This document shows, in pieces, positions 32,954-42,299 of a stretch of 53,399 nucleotides of DNA. The stretch's first letter is position 1, and each line of letters begins with the position of its first letter. Made by a program: the position numbers and the translations under genes. The notes below the pieces were generated by a model. The model was not told the origin of the DNA. It did not search any database and saw only the letters and a list, made by a program, of their open reading frames with translations. The DNA is taken from positions 1-53,399 of the forward strand of contig NZ_LZHW01000059.1 in the NCBI RefSeq assembly GCF_001667265.1, in the 5' to 3' direction. Origin of the DNA: Mycobacterium sp. ACS4331 (lineage in GTDB: Bacteria > Actinomycetota > Actinomycetes > Mycobacteriales > Mycobacteriaceae).

Positions 32954-33200
32954 ATGCTCACATGGGAGGACGACATGGAAATACACGCCCTACAAAAGCG
33001 CGGTTGGTCGATCTCTGCGATCTCCCGTCACACTGGCTTCGACCGCAAAACGGTCCGCAAGTGCCTGGCTGGCGATGCCGTGCCCGCACGGAGGTACAGT
33101 CGGCCCCGGATCCGTTCGACCCGTTCGTCGACTACGGCACCGCCAGGCTGGTCGAGGATCCGCACCTATGGGCTCTTACTCTCCGACAAACTCAAAGAAC
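32954..33200 (+). pseudogene. Truncated, frameshifted IS21-type transposase (IstA N-terminus)
   Basis: MLTWEDDMEIHALQKRGWSISAISRHTGFDRKTVRKCLAGD is the HTH start of IS21 IstA proteins. After about residue 46 the reading frame is wrong. The continuation DPFVDYGTARLVEDPHLWALTL lies in another frame, as in IstA, and homology stops soon afterwards. The catalytic DDE domain and istB are missing. The element is dead. Confidence 0.75.
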
Positions 33201-33327
33201 TCAGCTTCGGGCAGTCGGATCGCCAAGGACCGGCAAACCCGCCTTTCGGTCGGCTTGGCCCGCGCGGCCGCCACGCCGGCTACCGCACGCATCAGCACAT
33301 CTTGCTGAGTCGGCACCCGACTAAAGG

Positions 33328-33360
33328 AAAGCCGCCCCAGCGCCAAACCGGGGCGGCTTT
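33328..33360. terminator. Intrinsic terminator downstream of nrdF2
   Basis: AAAGCCGCCCC (33328-33338) pairs perfectly with GGGGCGGCTTT (33350-33360) around an 11-nt loop. On the minus strand the stem is followed by CCTTT, so it can end nrdF2 transcripts. It lies inside the island, so the element brought nrdF2 its present terminator. Confidence 0.7.
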
Positions 33361-33391
33361 CACCTAACTCTGGACAAACACGCCCTGCGTA

Positions 33392-34375
<984 letters not shown>

Positions 34376-34480
34376 TTAAATCTGCGCTGCCGGACTGGTG
34401 CCCGCAACACTACAACTGGTGGGTGACAACTCGGCGCAACACAACACTTTGTGCCCCGGCGTGTTCTTCCCGCGGCCGGC

Positions 34481-35959
34481 TCAACTAGCCCCGAGCAGCC
34501 GGTATTCGTCCATGTCCACCGTGCGGGTGGCCAACCAGTACTGCCACGTCATGCCGCTCCACAGCGTGCGGTTGACGCCGTGCTCATCCATGTACCAGCT
34601 ACGGCACCCACCGGTGTTGAACACCGTGCCGGCCAGATCGTGCTGCAGGCGCTGGTTGTAGCGGTCGGAGGCCTCCCGCGTGGGCGCCAAACCCTGGGCG
34701 CCGGCGCGGTCGGTTGCCTCGATGGCCTGGGCGACGTAGCGGATCTGGGATTCGATCATGAACACCACGGAGTTGTGGCCCAGCGCGGTGTTCGGCCCGA
34801 GCAGGAAGAACAGGTTGGGCATGTCGGCCACGGCGATGCCGCGCAGCGCGGATATGCCCTCGCGGTTCCACCGGTCCACCAGGTCCTCACCGCCGGGGCC
34901 CTTGATGTCGACGTAGGTGTAGGAGTCGGTGACGTGGAACCCGGTCGCGAACACCACGACGTCGACGGCGTGTTCGACACCGTCCGCGGTGACGATGCCG
35001 TCCGGGGTGAACCGCGCGATGCCGGAGGTGATCACCTGTGTGCGGGGGTCGGCGATACCGCGATAGTAGGTGTCGGAGTTCAGGATTCGCTTGCACCCGG
35101 CGCGATAGCTCGGGGTCAGCTTGCGCTGCAGCTCTGGATCCTTGATGTGGTGGCGGATGTTCCACTTGCCCATCAGTTCGCCGATCTTGAGCAGCCGAGG
35201 CTGCTTTGTCATGGCGAATCCGACACCCTCGTGGATCCAGTAGATGCCCGCGCGCATGGCCGCGCGCGTCCCCGGGACGCGCGCGAAGACCCGACGCAGC
35301 CACGGCGGGATCGGATTGTTGGGCCGCGGCATCACCCACGCCGGTGTGCGTTGGTAGACCTGCAGTTCGGCGACGTCCTTGACGATCTCGGGCACGATCT
35401 GGATCGCGCTGGCCCCGGTGCCGATCACCGCGACCCTCTTGCCGGTGAGGTCGACGCTGTGATCCCACTGCGCGGAATGGAATGCGGCCCCGCCGAACTC
35501 CTCGAGTCCGGCGAAATCCGGGATCAACGGCACGTGCAGGCCGCCGGCTCCGGAGATCAGGTACTGCGTGACGAACTCCTGGCCATCCCTGCTGAAGACG
35601 TGCCACCGCATCTCGGCATCGTCCCAGTGCGCCCGATCCACATGGGTGCCGAACCGGATATGTTGGCGCAGTCCGTATTTCGCGGCAACGCCGAGCAGAT
35701 AGTCCTGGATCTCGGGCTGGAAGGACCACATGTGAGTCCAGTCCGGTTTGGGCTCGAACGAGAACGAGTACATGTGCGACGGGATGTCGCACGCGCAGCC
35801 GGGATAGGTGTTGTCGCGCCAGGTTCCACCGACCTCGTCGGCCTTCTCCAGGATGAGGAAGTCCACACCCTGCTTCTGCAGCGCGATACCCATCCCCAGA
35901 CCGGAGAATCCTGAGCCGATGATCAGGGCGCGGGTGTGCACGGGCTGGGCAGCAGTCAT
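34481..35959 (-). CDS. Flavin-containing monooxygenase, Baeyer-Villiger type (Rv3049c-like)
   Basis: The 492-aa flavoprotein has an N-terminal FAD site (ALIIGSGFSGLGMGIALQKQG), the type-I BVMO fingerprint FGGAAFHSAQWDH, and an NADPH-binding site (VAVIGTGASAIQIVPEIV). The C-terminal part includes FLLGPNTALGHNSVVFMIESQI, as in EthA-like and steroid/ketone monooxygenases. It inserts oxygen next to a ketone, or oxidises sulfur, in cytosolic substrates; the substrate is not known. A palindromic operator candidate (35968-35982) lies 9 bp before its start, and a TetR gene follows upstream in the same direction. Confidence 0.92.
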   Translation of the reverse strand: MTAAQPVHTRALIIGSGFSGLGMGIALQKQGVDFLILEKADEVGGTWRDNTYPGCACDIPSHMYSFSFEPKPDWTHMWSFQPEIQDYLLGVAAKYGLRQHIRFGTHVDRAHWDDAEMRWHVFSRDGQEFVTQYLISGAGGLHVPLIPDFAGLEEFGGAAFHSAQWDHSVDLTGKRVAVIGTGASAIQIVPEIVKDVAELQVYQRTPAWVMPRPNNPIPPWLRRVFARVPGTRAAMRAGIYWIHEGVGFAMTKQPRLLKIGELMGKWNIRHHIKDPELQRKLTPSYRAGCKRILNSDTYYRGIADPRTQVITSGIARFTPDGIVTADGVEHAVDVVVFATGFHVTDSYTYVDIKGPGGEDLVDRWNREGISALRGIAVADMPNLFFLLGPNTALGHNSVVFMIESQIRYVAQAIEATDRAGAQGLAPTREASDRYNQRLQHDLAGTVFNTGGCRSWYMDEHGVNRTLWSGMTWQYWLATRTVDMDEYRLLGAS

Positions 35960-35967
35960 GGAATCAT

Positions 35968-35982
35968 GTTACTCGCAGTAAC
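35968..35982. promoter_or_regulatory. Palindromic operator candidate before the monooxygenase gene
   Basis: GTTACT-CGC-AGTAAC is a perfect 6-bp inverted repeat directly before the monooxygenase start. It resembles the etfB palindrome at 6134-6149. A repressor bound here would block the monooxygenase gene. Confidence 0.55.
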
Positions 35983-36004
35983 CGGGACCGGCGGTACCGG
36001 TTCG

Positions 36005-36688
36005 TCAGGGGGCCAGCATGGCGATCGACCGCCGTAGCTGCGCCTCCTCGGGCGCCGCGGGCAGGGCACCCACGGCAGCCGGTTCCGTCCCGAATGCGTC
36101 GACCATGAGCGCGGCGAAGCGCCGCCATGCCTCCGGCGCGGTCTCCCCCGTCGCGGCGACGACGCCCGAGTTCGCCAGCAGCATCACCACGACGTCGGCG
36201 ACGGTGACGTCGGCGCGCAGGTGACCGTCAGCCTGTGCGCGCTGCATCAGCGTGCGCAGCTTCTCGACGGCCTCGCCGGTGCGCTGTTCCACGACACTGC
36301 TCGGCGGAAAAGCCGTGGTCAACAACTCACGCAGGCCCGCATCGCTGGCCTGGAGTTCACACAGGTCGAACACCAGCGCACGAAATCCCGCCCACGGGCT
36401 CGGCGTGGCCAGGGCACGGTCGACAACCTCGGTGAACCGCGAGATGTTGCGTTCAAAGGTCGCGGCGGCCAGGTCCGCGCGCGTCGGGAAACGTCGGTAC
36501 AGCGTCGCGACGCCGACGCCGGCGCGCCGCGCGATCTCCTCCAGAGGCGCCGAGATGCCGCGGCTGGCAAACAACTCTGCGGCCGCATCGACGATCCGGT
36601 CGCGATTGGCGGCGGCATCGGCACGCAGGGCTCGCGGACGCCTCGGTGGCCGTCCTCTCACCCCCTGCTGCGCTGCGCCGGATATCAC
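36005..36688 (-). CDS. TetR-family transcriptional regulator
   Basis: The 227-aa regulator starts at GTG 36688. An N-terminal basic stretch (RGRPPRRPRALRADAAANRDRI) precedes the HTH (about 30-70: AAELFASRGISAPLEEIARRAGVGVATLYRRFPTRADLAAA). The C-terminal ligand domain resembles the SbtR-like form (LMVDAFGTEP). It is divergent from the MFS transporter gene across a 113-bp region with two matching palindromes, so it most likely represses itself and the transporter. The ligand is probably a transported toxic compound. Confidence 0.92.
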   Translation of the reverse strand: MISGAAQQGVRGRPPRRPRALRADAAANRDRIVDAAAELFASRGISAPLEEIARRAGVGVATLYRRFPTRADLAAATFERNISRFTEVVDRALATPSPWAGFRALVFDLCELQASDAGLRELLTTAFPPSSVVEQRTGEAVEKLRTLMQRAQADGHLRADVTVADVVVMLLANSGVVAATGETAPEAWRRFAALMVDAFGTEPAAVGALPAAPEEAQLRRSIAMLAP

Positions 36689-36707
36689 ACGCCCACTCTA
36701 GCCGAAT

Positions 36708-36772
36708 AAGTGGAGGAGAACATCCACTTGAGCGTAATGTCCTCACATATAAGTGGTGACAACCCTCCACTT
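36708..36772. promoter_or_regulatory. Tandem TetR operators between regulator and MFS gene
   Basis: Two 22-bp inverted repeats are present: AAGTGGA-N8-TCCACTT (36708-36729) and AAGTGG-N10-CCACTT (36751-36772). Their starts are 43 bases apart, about four helical turns. A TATAAG -10-like element (36748-36753) overlaps the second. This is the layout of a repressor controlling two divergent promoters. Confidence 0.75.
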
Positions 36773-36801
36773 AACCCACTGAGTCCTGATGGAGCACATC
36801 G

Positions 36802-38403
36802 ATGGCCGTATTGACCCACCCCCACACCGGGCGGCACCGACTTGAGACACCCCGGCCGAGGCTGCGCGGCAACCCCTGGTGGACGCTGCTCGCGGTGTCC
36901 ATCGGCGTCATCATGGTCGGCCTGGACGCCTCGGTGGTGGCGATCGCCAACCCGCACATCGCGACCGACCTGAAGGCGTCGCTGTCGGATCTGCAGTGGA
37001 TCACCGACTCCTACATGCTGGCCCTGGCCGCGCTGCTGATCTTCGGCGGCAAACTCGGGGACCGGTTCGGCCGGCGCCGCATGTTCTTCATCGGCGTGGT
37101 CGGATTCGCCGCCGCGTCGGTGGCCATCGGTCTGGTCGGCTCCGTCGCCGGTGTCATCGCGATGCGCGCCGTCCAGGGTGTCTTCGGCGCGCTGCTGATG
37201 CCCAGCACCCTGGCCATCATCCGCGGCACCTTCCCGGCCGAGAAGCTCAACACCGCCGTCGGCATCTGGGGCGCCGCCACGGGCGTCTCGATCGCGGCGG
37301 GCCCCATCGTCGGCGGCCTGCTGGTCGAGCACGTCAACTGGGAGTCCGTCTTCTACATCAACGCACCCATCGGGGCTGCGGCGCTGCTCATCGGGGCGCT
37401 GGCCATCGCCGAGAGCCGCAGCGACGGCGCCCACCGGATGGACGTGGCGGGCATCGCGGCGCTCTCCGGTGGCCTGTCGCTGATCGTGTACAGCCTGATC
37501 AAGGCACCCGAATGGGGCTGGTTGGCCAGTCAGACCCTGGGCCTGCTGCTGGCCGGCGTCTTGGCGCTGGTGATCTTCGTGCTGGTGGAACAGCGCACGG
37601 CCGAACCGCTGTTGCCGATGCGCCTGTTCGCCAACCGTGCGGTGTCGATCGGCACCGCCGTGGTCGTCATCAACTTCTTCGCGCTGTTCGGCACGTTGTT
37701 CTTCATGACGCTCTACCTGCAGAACGTGCAGGGCATGAGCCCGGTCGAGGCCGGTCTGCGGACCCTGCCGCTCTCCGGCGCCCTGATGGTCACCGCACCA
37801 CTGAGCGGTGCGCTGACCCAGCGCTTCGGCCCCCGGCCCGCGATGACCGGTGGCCTGGCGGCCATGGCCGGGGCACTGATGTTGCTGACCCGCCTGACCA
37901 TCGACTCCGGCTACGGCGCCCTGTGGCCCGCGTTCGTGCTGCTGGGGGCGGGCATCGGCCTGGTGCTCACCGCGAGTTCCGACGCGATCGTCGGCAACGC
38001 CCCCGTCGACGACGCCGGGGTGGCCGGCGGTCTGCAGAGCACCGCGGTGCAGTTGGGCGGCGTGCTGGGCACCACGATCCTCGGCTCGGTGCTCTCCAGC
38101 CGAGTCGGATCCAGCCTGACCGGTGAGCTGACCGACGCCGGCGTCCCGGCACAGGTCGCCGCGCAGGCCGAGGCCGCCAAGGAACTCATCGCGCAGGGGT
38201 TGAGCCCCACTCAGCTGCCGAACGCCCCCACCATGCCCGCCGTGCTGGCCGACGCCCTGACCACCGGAAGCCACAACGCGTTCATGGTCGGCCTGCAGAC
38301 CTCGGTGATGGTGGCCGCCGTCGCGGCCGCGATCGGCGCGGTGATGGCGGCATTCACCCCGCGCGGCGCCACCGGCGAAGCCCAGGTCACCGAAGGCGAC
38401 TGA
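36802..38403 (+). CDS. DHA2-family MFS drug-efflux transporter (14 TM)
   Basis: The 533-aa transporter has about 14 predicted transmembrane helices. Motif A GGKLGDRFGRRRMFFIG lies after TM2, and the DHA2 antiporter motif is seen in IWGAATGVSIAAGPIVGGLLVEHVNWESVFYINAPIG. QacA/EmrB-type members export drugs or lipid-like compounds in exchange for protons. Regulation by the divergent TetR gene is suggested by the tandem operators. No partner membrane-fusion protein is present. The start MAVLTHPHTGRH at 36802 is the first ATG after the operators. Confidence 0.93.
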   Translation: MAVLTHPHTGRHRLETPRPRLRGNPWWTLLAVSIGVIMVGLDASVVAIANPHIATDLKASLSDLQWITDSYMLALAALLIFGGKLGDRFGRRRMFFIGVVGFAAASVAIGLVGSVAGVIAMRAVQGVFGALLMPSTLAIIRGTFPAEKLNTAVGIWGAATGVSIAAGPIVGGLLVEHVNWESVFYINAPIGAAALLIGALAIAESRSDGAHRMDVAGIAALSGGLSLIVYSLIKAPEWGWLASQTLGLLLAGVLALVIFVLVEQRTAEPLLPMRLFANRAVSIGTAVVVINFFALFGTLFFMTLYLQNVQGMSPVEAGLRTLPLSGALMVTAPLSGALTQRFGPRPAMTGGLAAMAGALMLLTRLTIDSGYGALWPAFVLLGAGIGLVLTASSDAIVGNAPVDDAGVAGGLQSTAVQLGGVLGTTILGSVLSSRVGSSLTGELTDAGVPAQVAAQAEAAKELIAQGLSPTQLPNAPTMPAVLADALTTGSHNAFMVGLQTSVMVAAVAAAIGAVMAAFTPRGATGEAQVTEGD

Positions 38404-38406
38404 GGC

Positions 38407-39168
38407 TCAAGCCTTCTCGTCCTCAGGGCGGTCCCTCGGGACCGCCTTGTGAATGGGCAGGTCCGGGTCGATCTTGATGCCCAGCAGCGCAGTCGTCCCG
38501 ATGATGGCGCCCATCATGATCGTCGTCAGATGCGAGATGAACTTCTCCCGCGGCATCCGACGCGGACTGTCCGGAGTAGGCCCCAGCCACCAGTCCGTCG
38601 AACTCGCCGCGGTGCCGAAGGTCGCGAACGCGGCGAGCTCGATCGCCTCGCGGTCCAGCTCCATCTCACGCAGTTCGTTGTTGAAGAGCTCGGCCATCGC
38701 CAGGGTGATCTCGCGGCCCTCGTTGACCGCGCGCATGGTGGCCTCGGCCTGATCGGGGAATCGGCCCTGAAGCACGAAGCGGACCACGTTGGGGTGTTGG
38801 TCGACGAGGTAGACGTACTGCTCAATGCTGCGCTTGATGACGTCGCTGGCCGAATCGGTGGTCAGGTTGATCACCGGGTAGATCTCGGCCCACAGCATGT
38901 CGCGCAACCGTTCCCCGATGGCCTGGAACAGGTCGGACTTGTCGGTGAAATGCCGGTAGATCTTGGGTTTGGCGGTGCCGGCCTCCTCGGCGATCTCGCG
39001 GACGCTGACCTCGGGGCCGTGCTGGTCGATGGCCCGGAACGCGGCGTCGACGATCTCGGCGCGCACCTTCTTCCGGTGTTCACGCCAACGTTCGCTGCGG
39101 GCGTCGACCTTCACGCCGGCGGCGGGTTCACCGCCGGGCTTCGGCTTCGCTCGAGAGACAACTCGCAC
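38407..39168 (-). CDS. TetR-family transcriptional regulator (Rv3050c-like)
   Basis: The 253-aa protein has a basic N-terminus (SRAKPKPGGE) and HTH AAFRAIDQHGPEVSVREIAEEAGTAKPKIYRHFTDKSDLF (about residues 42-80). The C-terminal half contains FGTAASSTDWWLGP. Such TetR proteins sit beside flavoprotein genes in mycobacteria. It starts at GTG 39168, divergent from the geranylgeranyl-reductase-like gene, and a palindrome in between (39264-39280) is a likely operator. The two genes and site form a regulatory unit. The effector is unknown. Confidence 0.9.
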   Translation of the reverse strand: MRVVSRAKPKPGGEPAAGVKVDARSERWREHRKKVRAEIVDAAFRAIDQHGPEVSVREIAEEAGTAKPKIYRHFTDKSDLFQAIGERLRDMLWAEIYPVINLTTDSASDVIKRSIEQYVYLVDQHPNVVRFVLQGRFPDQAEATMRAVNEGREITLAMAELFNNELREMELDREAIELAAFATFGTAASSTDWWLGPTPDSPRRMPREKFISHLTTIMMGAIIGTTALLGIKIDPDLPIHKAVPRDRPEDEKA

Positions 39169-39263
39169 GCTTGCACTGTACTCGCCGCAGCACGCTGACC
39201 TGGCAATACAGGCCTGCGTCGCGGCCGCGTCCCGATGGGATCGGTCACACTTGCGTCACCTCT

Positions 39264-39280
39264 GGTCAAAATTATTGACC
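39264..39280. promoter_or_regulatory. Palindromic operator candidate between TetR and flavoprotein gene
   Basis: GGTCAA-AATTA-TTGACC is a perfect 6-bp inverted repeat in the 222-bp divergent region. The size suits a TetR dimer. TTGACC may also serve as a -35 element for the plus-strand gene. Confidence 0.6.
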
Positions 39281-39390
39281 TTCAAGCAGATTCAAATTGT
39301 CAGCGGATCTGATCGCGCTGCGACTTCGTTGCGTTCAGCTAACATTGGCTGGGTAATCCGTTTCCGAGGAACACGAAACGAGACATACCT

Positions 39391-40572
39391 GTGACACAGA
39401 GTTATGACCTGGTCATCGCAGGTGGGGGGCCTTCCGGATCGGCTGCCGCATGGCAGGCCGCGCAGAGCGGCGCGCGTGTGGTGGTGCTCGACAAAGCGGA
39501 GTTCCCCCGTGACAAGCCGTGCGGTGACGGCCTGACGGCCCGCGCCGTCAGCTACCTGCAGAAAATGGGCCTCGCCCACGACGTCGACACCTTCCACCGC
39601 GTGAACCGAGTCACGGTGTTCAGCCCCACCCAGTGGGAGTTGTCCTTTCCTCGACGTCCGGGCATGCCCGACCACGGCCACACCGTCAGCCGCACCGAAC
39701 TGGACACGCTTCTGCTCAAGCACGCCGAGTCTTCCGGGGCCGAGGTGCGGCAGTCCTGTGAGGTCGTCGGCCCGGAACTCGACGAGCGCGGGCGTGTCGT
39801 CGGGGTGGTGCTCAAGAGCGGCGAGAAGGTCTTCGGTGACGCGGTGATCGCCGCCGACGGGGCCTACTCCCCCATCAAGCGCGCCTTGAAGATCGACTCG
39901 CAGTACAACGGCTACTCAGCGATCGCGATCCGCTCCGAGATGCACGCGGACCGCCCCGATTCCGACTCGCTGGACATTCACCTCAAGCTTCGCTTCCAGG
40001 GCGACCAGCTGCCGGGATACGGCTGGGTGTTCCCCATGGGCGGAGGACGTTTCAACATCGGTTTGGGCTATGTCAACAGCTACAAGAACTGGCAGTCGAT
40101 CAACGCCACGCAGTTCCTCGGCGAATTCCTGCGTACGCTGCCCGCCGAATGGAACCTGCCGCCGATCGAGGAGTTGAAGCGGAACCGCAGTGTGCGCGCC
40201 TGGCGTCTGCCGATGGGCTTCACGGCGTGGCCGCCCTGGCGACCCGGGGTGCTGTTCACCGGAGATGCCCTCGGGGCAGGCAAACCCGCCTCGGGTGCGG
40301 GCATCTCGAAGGCCCTCGAATCAGGGCTGGCCGCAGGCGAATGCGCGATCGCCGCGCTGACCAACGGCGGACCGGACGACTTCACGAACTACGCGCAGCG
40401 GATGGAGGCCGCGTGGGGCCGGGAGTACCGGCGCGGGCGCTGGTTCCACAAGCTGCTCGGCTACCCGCCGGTGGCCGAGGCGGGTATCAGGCTGATCGAC
40501 AACGCGGCCTTCCGCGACCGCATGCTCAAGGCCCTGTACAAGAAGGCGCAGGGTCCGCAGCACACCTACTAG
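39391..40572 (+). CDS. Geranylgeranyl reductase family flavoprotein (MenJ-like)
   Basis: The 393-aa protein begins at GTG 39391 with FAD motif DLVIAGGGPSGSAAAWQAAQSG and the GGR-family cysteine loop FPRDKPCGDGLTARAV. The second FAD site is LFTGDALGAGKPASGAGISKALESG. Members saturate prenyl chains, for example one isoprene double bond of menaquinone (MenJ). This is a paralogue of that kind, not in a menaquinone cluster, so its substrate is uncertain. Aromatic-rich YGWVFPMGGGRFNIGLGYV helps line the active site. A VOC gene follows after 10 bp. Confidence 0.9.
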   Translation: MTQSYDLVIAGGGPSGSAAAWQAAQSGARVVVLDKAEFPRDKPCGDGLTARAVSYLQKMGLAHDVDTFHRVNRVTVFSPTQWELSFPRRPGMPDHGHTVSRTELDTLLLKHAESSGAEVRQSCEVVGPELDERGRVVGVVLKSGEKVFGDAVIAADGAYSPIKRALKIDSQYNGYSAIAIRSEMHADRPDSDSLDIHLKLRFQGDQLPGYGWVFPMGGGRFNIGLGYVNSYKNWQSINATQFLGEFLRTLPAEWNLPPIEELKRNRSVRAWRLPMGFTAWPPWRPGVLFTGDALGAGKPASGAGISKALESGLAAGECAIAALTNGGPDDFTNYAQRMEAAWGREYRRGRWFHKLLGYPPVAEAGIRLIDNAAFRDRMLKALYKKAQGPQHTY

Positions 40573-40582
40573 GGTCGTGGAG

Positions 40583-41002
40583 ATGGAACAGCGCATCAGC
40601 CTGCTCACCCTCGGTGTCGACGACCTGGCGGCCTCCCGGAGGTTCTTCGAGGACGGTCTGGGCTGGGCCGCCACCGGCGCCTATGAGGGTGTGGTGTTCT
40701 ACCAGTTGCCCGGCATCGCGCTGGCGCTGTTCGGCCGCGCCGATCTGGCCGCCGACACCGGCGTTGCGGTCGACGGCCGGTTCAGCGGCATCAGCATCGC
40801 GATCAATCAACGCACCGAGGCCGAGGTCGACGAGGTCATGGCCCAGGTGCAGGCGGCGGGCGGGACCATCGTCAAGCCCGCCGAAAAGACGTACTGGGGC
40901 GGCTATTCCGGGTATTTCACCGACCTGGACGGGCATGTCTGGGAAGTCGCGGTCAACCCCGCATGGCTGATCAACGACGACGGCACCGTCACGATCCAGT
41001 AG
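40583..41002 (+). CDS. VOC (glyoxalase/bleomycin-resistance fold) protein
   Basis: The 139-aa protein has two beta-alpha-beta3 halves: ISLLTLGVDDLAASRRFFEDGLGW, and YFTDLDGHVWEVAVNPAW with the family's glutamate metal ligand. VOC proteins bind a divalent metal and act as glyoxalase, dioxygenase or drug-binding proteins. No histidine ligand is obvious in the first strand, so activity is uncertain. A GTG at 40577 would add two residues. The gene probably shares a transcript with the upstream reductase gene. Confidence 0.86.
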   Translation: MEQRISLLTLGVDDLAASRRFFEDGLGWAATGAYEGVVFYQLPGIALALFGRADLAADTGVAVDGRFSGISIAINQRTEAEVDEVMAQVQAAGGTIVKPAEKTYWGGYSGYFTDLDGHVWEVAVNPAWLINDDGTVTIQ

Positions 41003-41006
41003 CGCG

Positions 41007-41717
41007 TCAGCGTCGTCCGCGCTTGACCGGCTTGCGCGCCACCTTGCCCGCCGCCGCGCGCGCGGCCTGTTTCGCCAGCGTCTTCTCCCGTGCGGTGCGC
41101 TTGGGCGCCGGTTGGGCCTGCTGCCCCCGTGACGAGCCCGACCTGCGACCCCGGACGATCCCGATGAACTCCTCGACCAGTTCGGGCTGCTGTCCTGCCG
41201 GTACGGCGAGCGCGACGGGGCAGGTGGGCGCGTCCGTGATCGGGCGGTAGGTGAGGTCCTTGCGGTGGTGCAGCCGAGCCAGCGACTGCGGCACGATGAG
41301 TGCGCCGAGTCCCGCGGCGACGAGTTCCACTGCCGCCTCGGTGGTTTCGGGCCGGTGATCGATCGGCGCGCCGGGCGCGTCCGCCCAGCCGACGACGTCG
41401 TCGAGTGGGAGCAGCGTCGGCTCGCCGTCGAGGTCTGCGGCGGTGATCTCATCGACGGCGGTCAGGACGTGATCGGTCGGGACGACGGCCACCGTCGTCT
41501 CCTCGTAGAGCGGGATGACGGCCAGCCCCGATGCGTCGGACGGCGGTCGCAGCAGGGCCAGATCGACCGCGCCGGCCCGCACCGCTTCGGCGGCGTCCGC
41601 CGCAGTCACCGCGTGCAACCGCAACGGGACGTCGGGGTGGCGTTCCGCCCAGATCCGAGCCCACTTCGCGGGCGTTGCCCCGGGCACGTACCCGAGGGTG
41701 AGGGAGCGCGGCGTCAC
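41007..41717 (-). CDS. LysR-type substrate-binding domain protein lacking the HTH
   Basis: The 236-aa protein matches only the periplasmic-binding-like effector half of LysR regulators: LTLGYVPGATPAKWARIWAERHPDVPLRLHAVT, DLALLRPPS, AAVELVAAGLGALIVPQSLARL. There is no N-terminal winged helix, and no upstream frame supplies one. A basic C-terminal tail (KRTAREKTLAKQAARAAAGK) might contact DNA or RNA. Such HTH-less proteins are common next to DUF5997 genes in mycobacteria, and the DUF5997 gene here is divergent, 28 bp away. The start is GTG at 41717. Confidence 0.85.
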   Translation of the reverse strand: MTPRSLTLGYVPGATPAKWARIWAERHPDVPLRLHAVTAADAAEAVRAGAVDLALLRPPSDASGLAVIPLYEETTVAVVPTDHVLTAVDEITAADLDGEPTLLPLDDVVGWADAPGAPIDHRPETTEAAVELVAAGLGALIVPQSLARLHHRKDLTYRPITDAPTCPVALAVPAGQQPELVEEFIGIVRGRRSGSSRGQQAQPAPKRTAREKTLAKQAARAAAGKVARKPVKRGRR

Positions 41718-41745
41718 CGCCTCAGGCTACCGATAGGCTGGTTCC

Positions 41746-42132
41746 ATGAGCAGGCCCAACGCGCAGTCCATGAAACCCGCCACCGCGGCGAAGAAGCTGG
41801 ACGTGTACCTGCCCGCCACGCCTGCCGAGTTCCAGGCCAACGCCATCACCCGCGCCGAGCTTGAGGCCCTGCAGGCCGACCCTCCGCAGTGGCTCAAAGA
41901 CCTGCGCAGGAACGGCCCGCACCCCAAGAACCTGGTGGCCGCCAAGCTGGGCATCTCGATCGCCGCGCTGGCCCGCAACGAGGTGGGCGATGCGCTCACC
42001 ACCGAGGAGATCAACCAGATCCTCGAGGACAACCCCGAGTGGCTGATCGCCGAACGTGAGAGCTACCAGGAGGTGCTGCGCGAGGAGCGCCGCCTGAAGG
42101 CGCTGAGGGCCGACAAGGCGCGCGAGAGCTGA
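41746..42132 (+). CDS. DUF5997 family protein
   Basis: The 128-aa soluble protein begins MSRPNAQSMKPATAAKKLDVYLPATPAEFQ. The body has a helical HTH-like part (PPQWLKDLRRNGPHPKNLVAAKLGISIAALARNEVGDALTTEEIN) and a charged C-terminal helix. The recurring KLGISIAALAR segment could be a small DNA-binding unit. It matches the actinobacterial DUF5997 family (recalled). Its divergent partner is the LysR effector-domain protein. Its role is unknown, but it is clearly the last core gene before the toxin/immunity region. Confidence 0.85.
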   Translation: MSRPNAQSMKPATAAKKLDVYLPATPAEFQANAITRAELEALQADPPQWLKDLRRNGPHPKNLVAAKLGISIAALARNEVGDALTTEEINQILEDNPEWLIAERESYQEVLREERRLKALRADKARES

Positions 42133-42144
42133 ATTTCTACAGCG

Positions 42145-42290
42145 TCACAGGGCTTCCCCGATGTCGGGCAGCAGCGCGACGTCCTCAGGCTGACCATTGC
42201 GGAACACGGCCGCCAGTTCACGCACTTGCCTCTTGGCCCATTCGACGTTCAACCCGCTCAACACCTCATACTCGAACGCGAATCGCTGTG
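42145..42290 (-). pseudogene. 5'-truncated Imm63-like immunity gene
   Basis: Only the last 48 codons remain: RFAFEYEVLSGLNVEWAKRQ, then VRELAAVFRNGQPEDVALLP and DIGEAL. The DNA is 96% identical (6 mismatches in 146) to 45294-45439, the 3' end of a longer copy. Upstream, the frame runs straight into the 3' end of the CdiI-like gene, marking a recombination breakpoint at about 42290. Nothing remains to give a functional protein. Confidence 0.75.
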
Positions 42291-42299
42291 CGCGCCACC

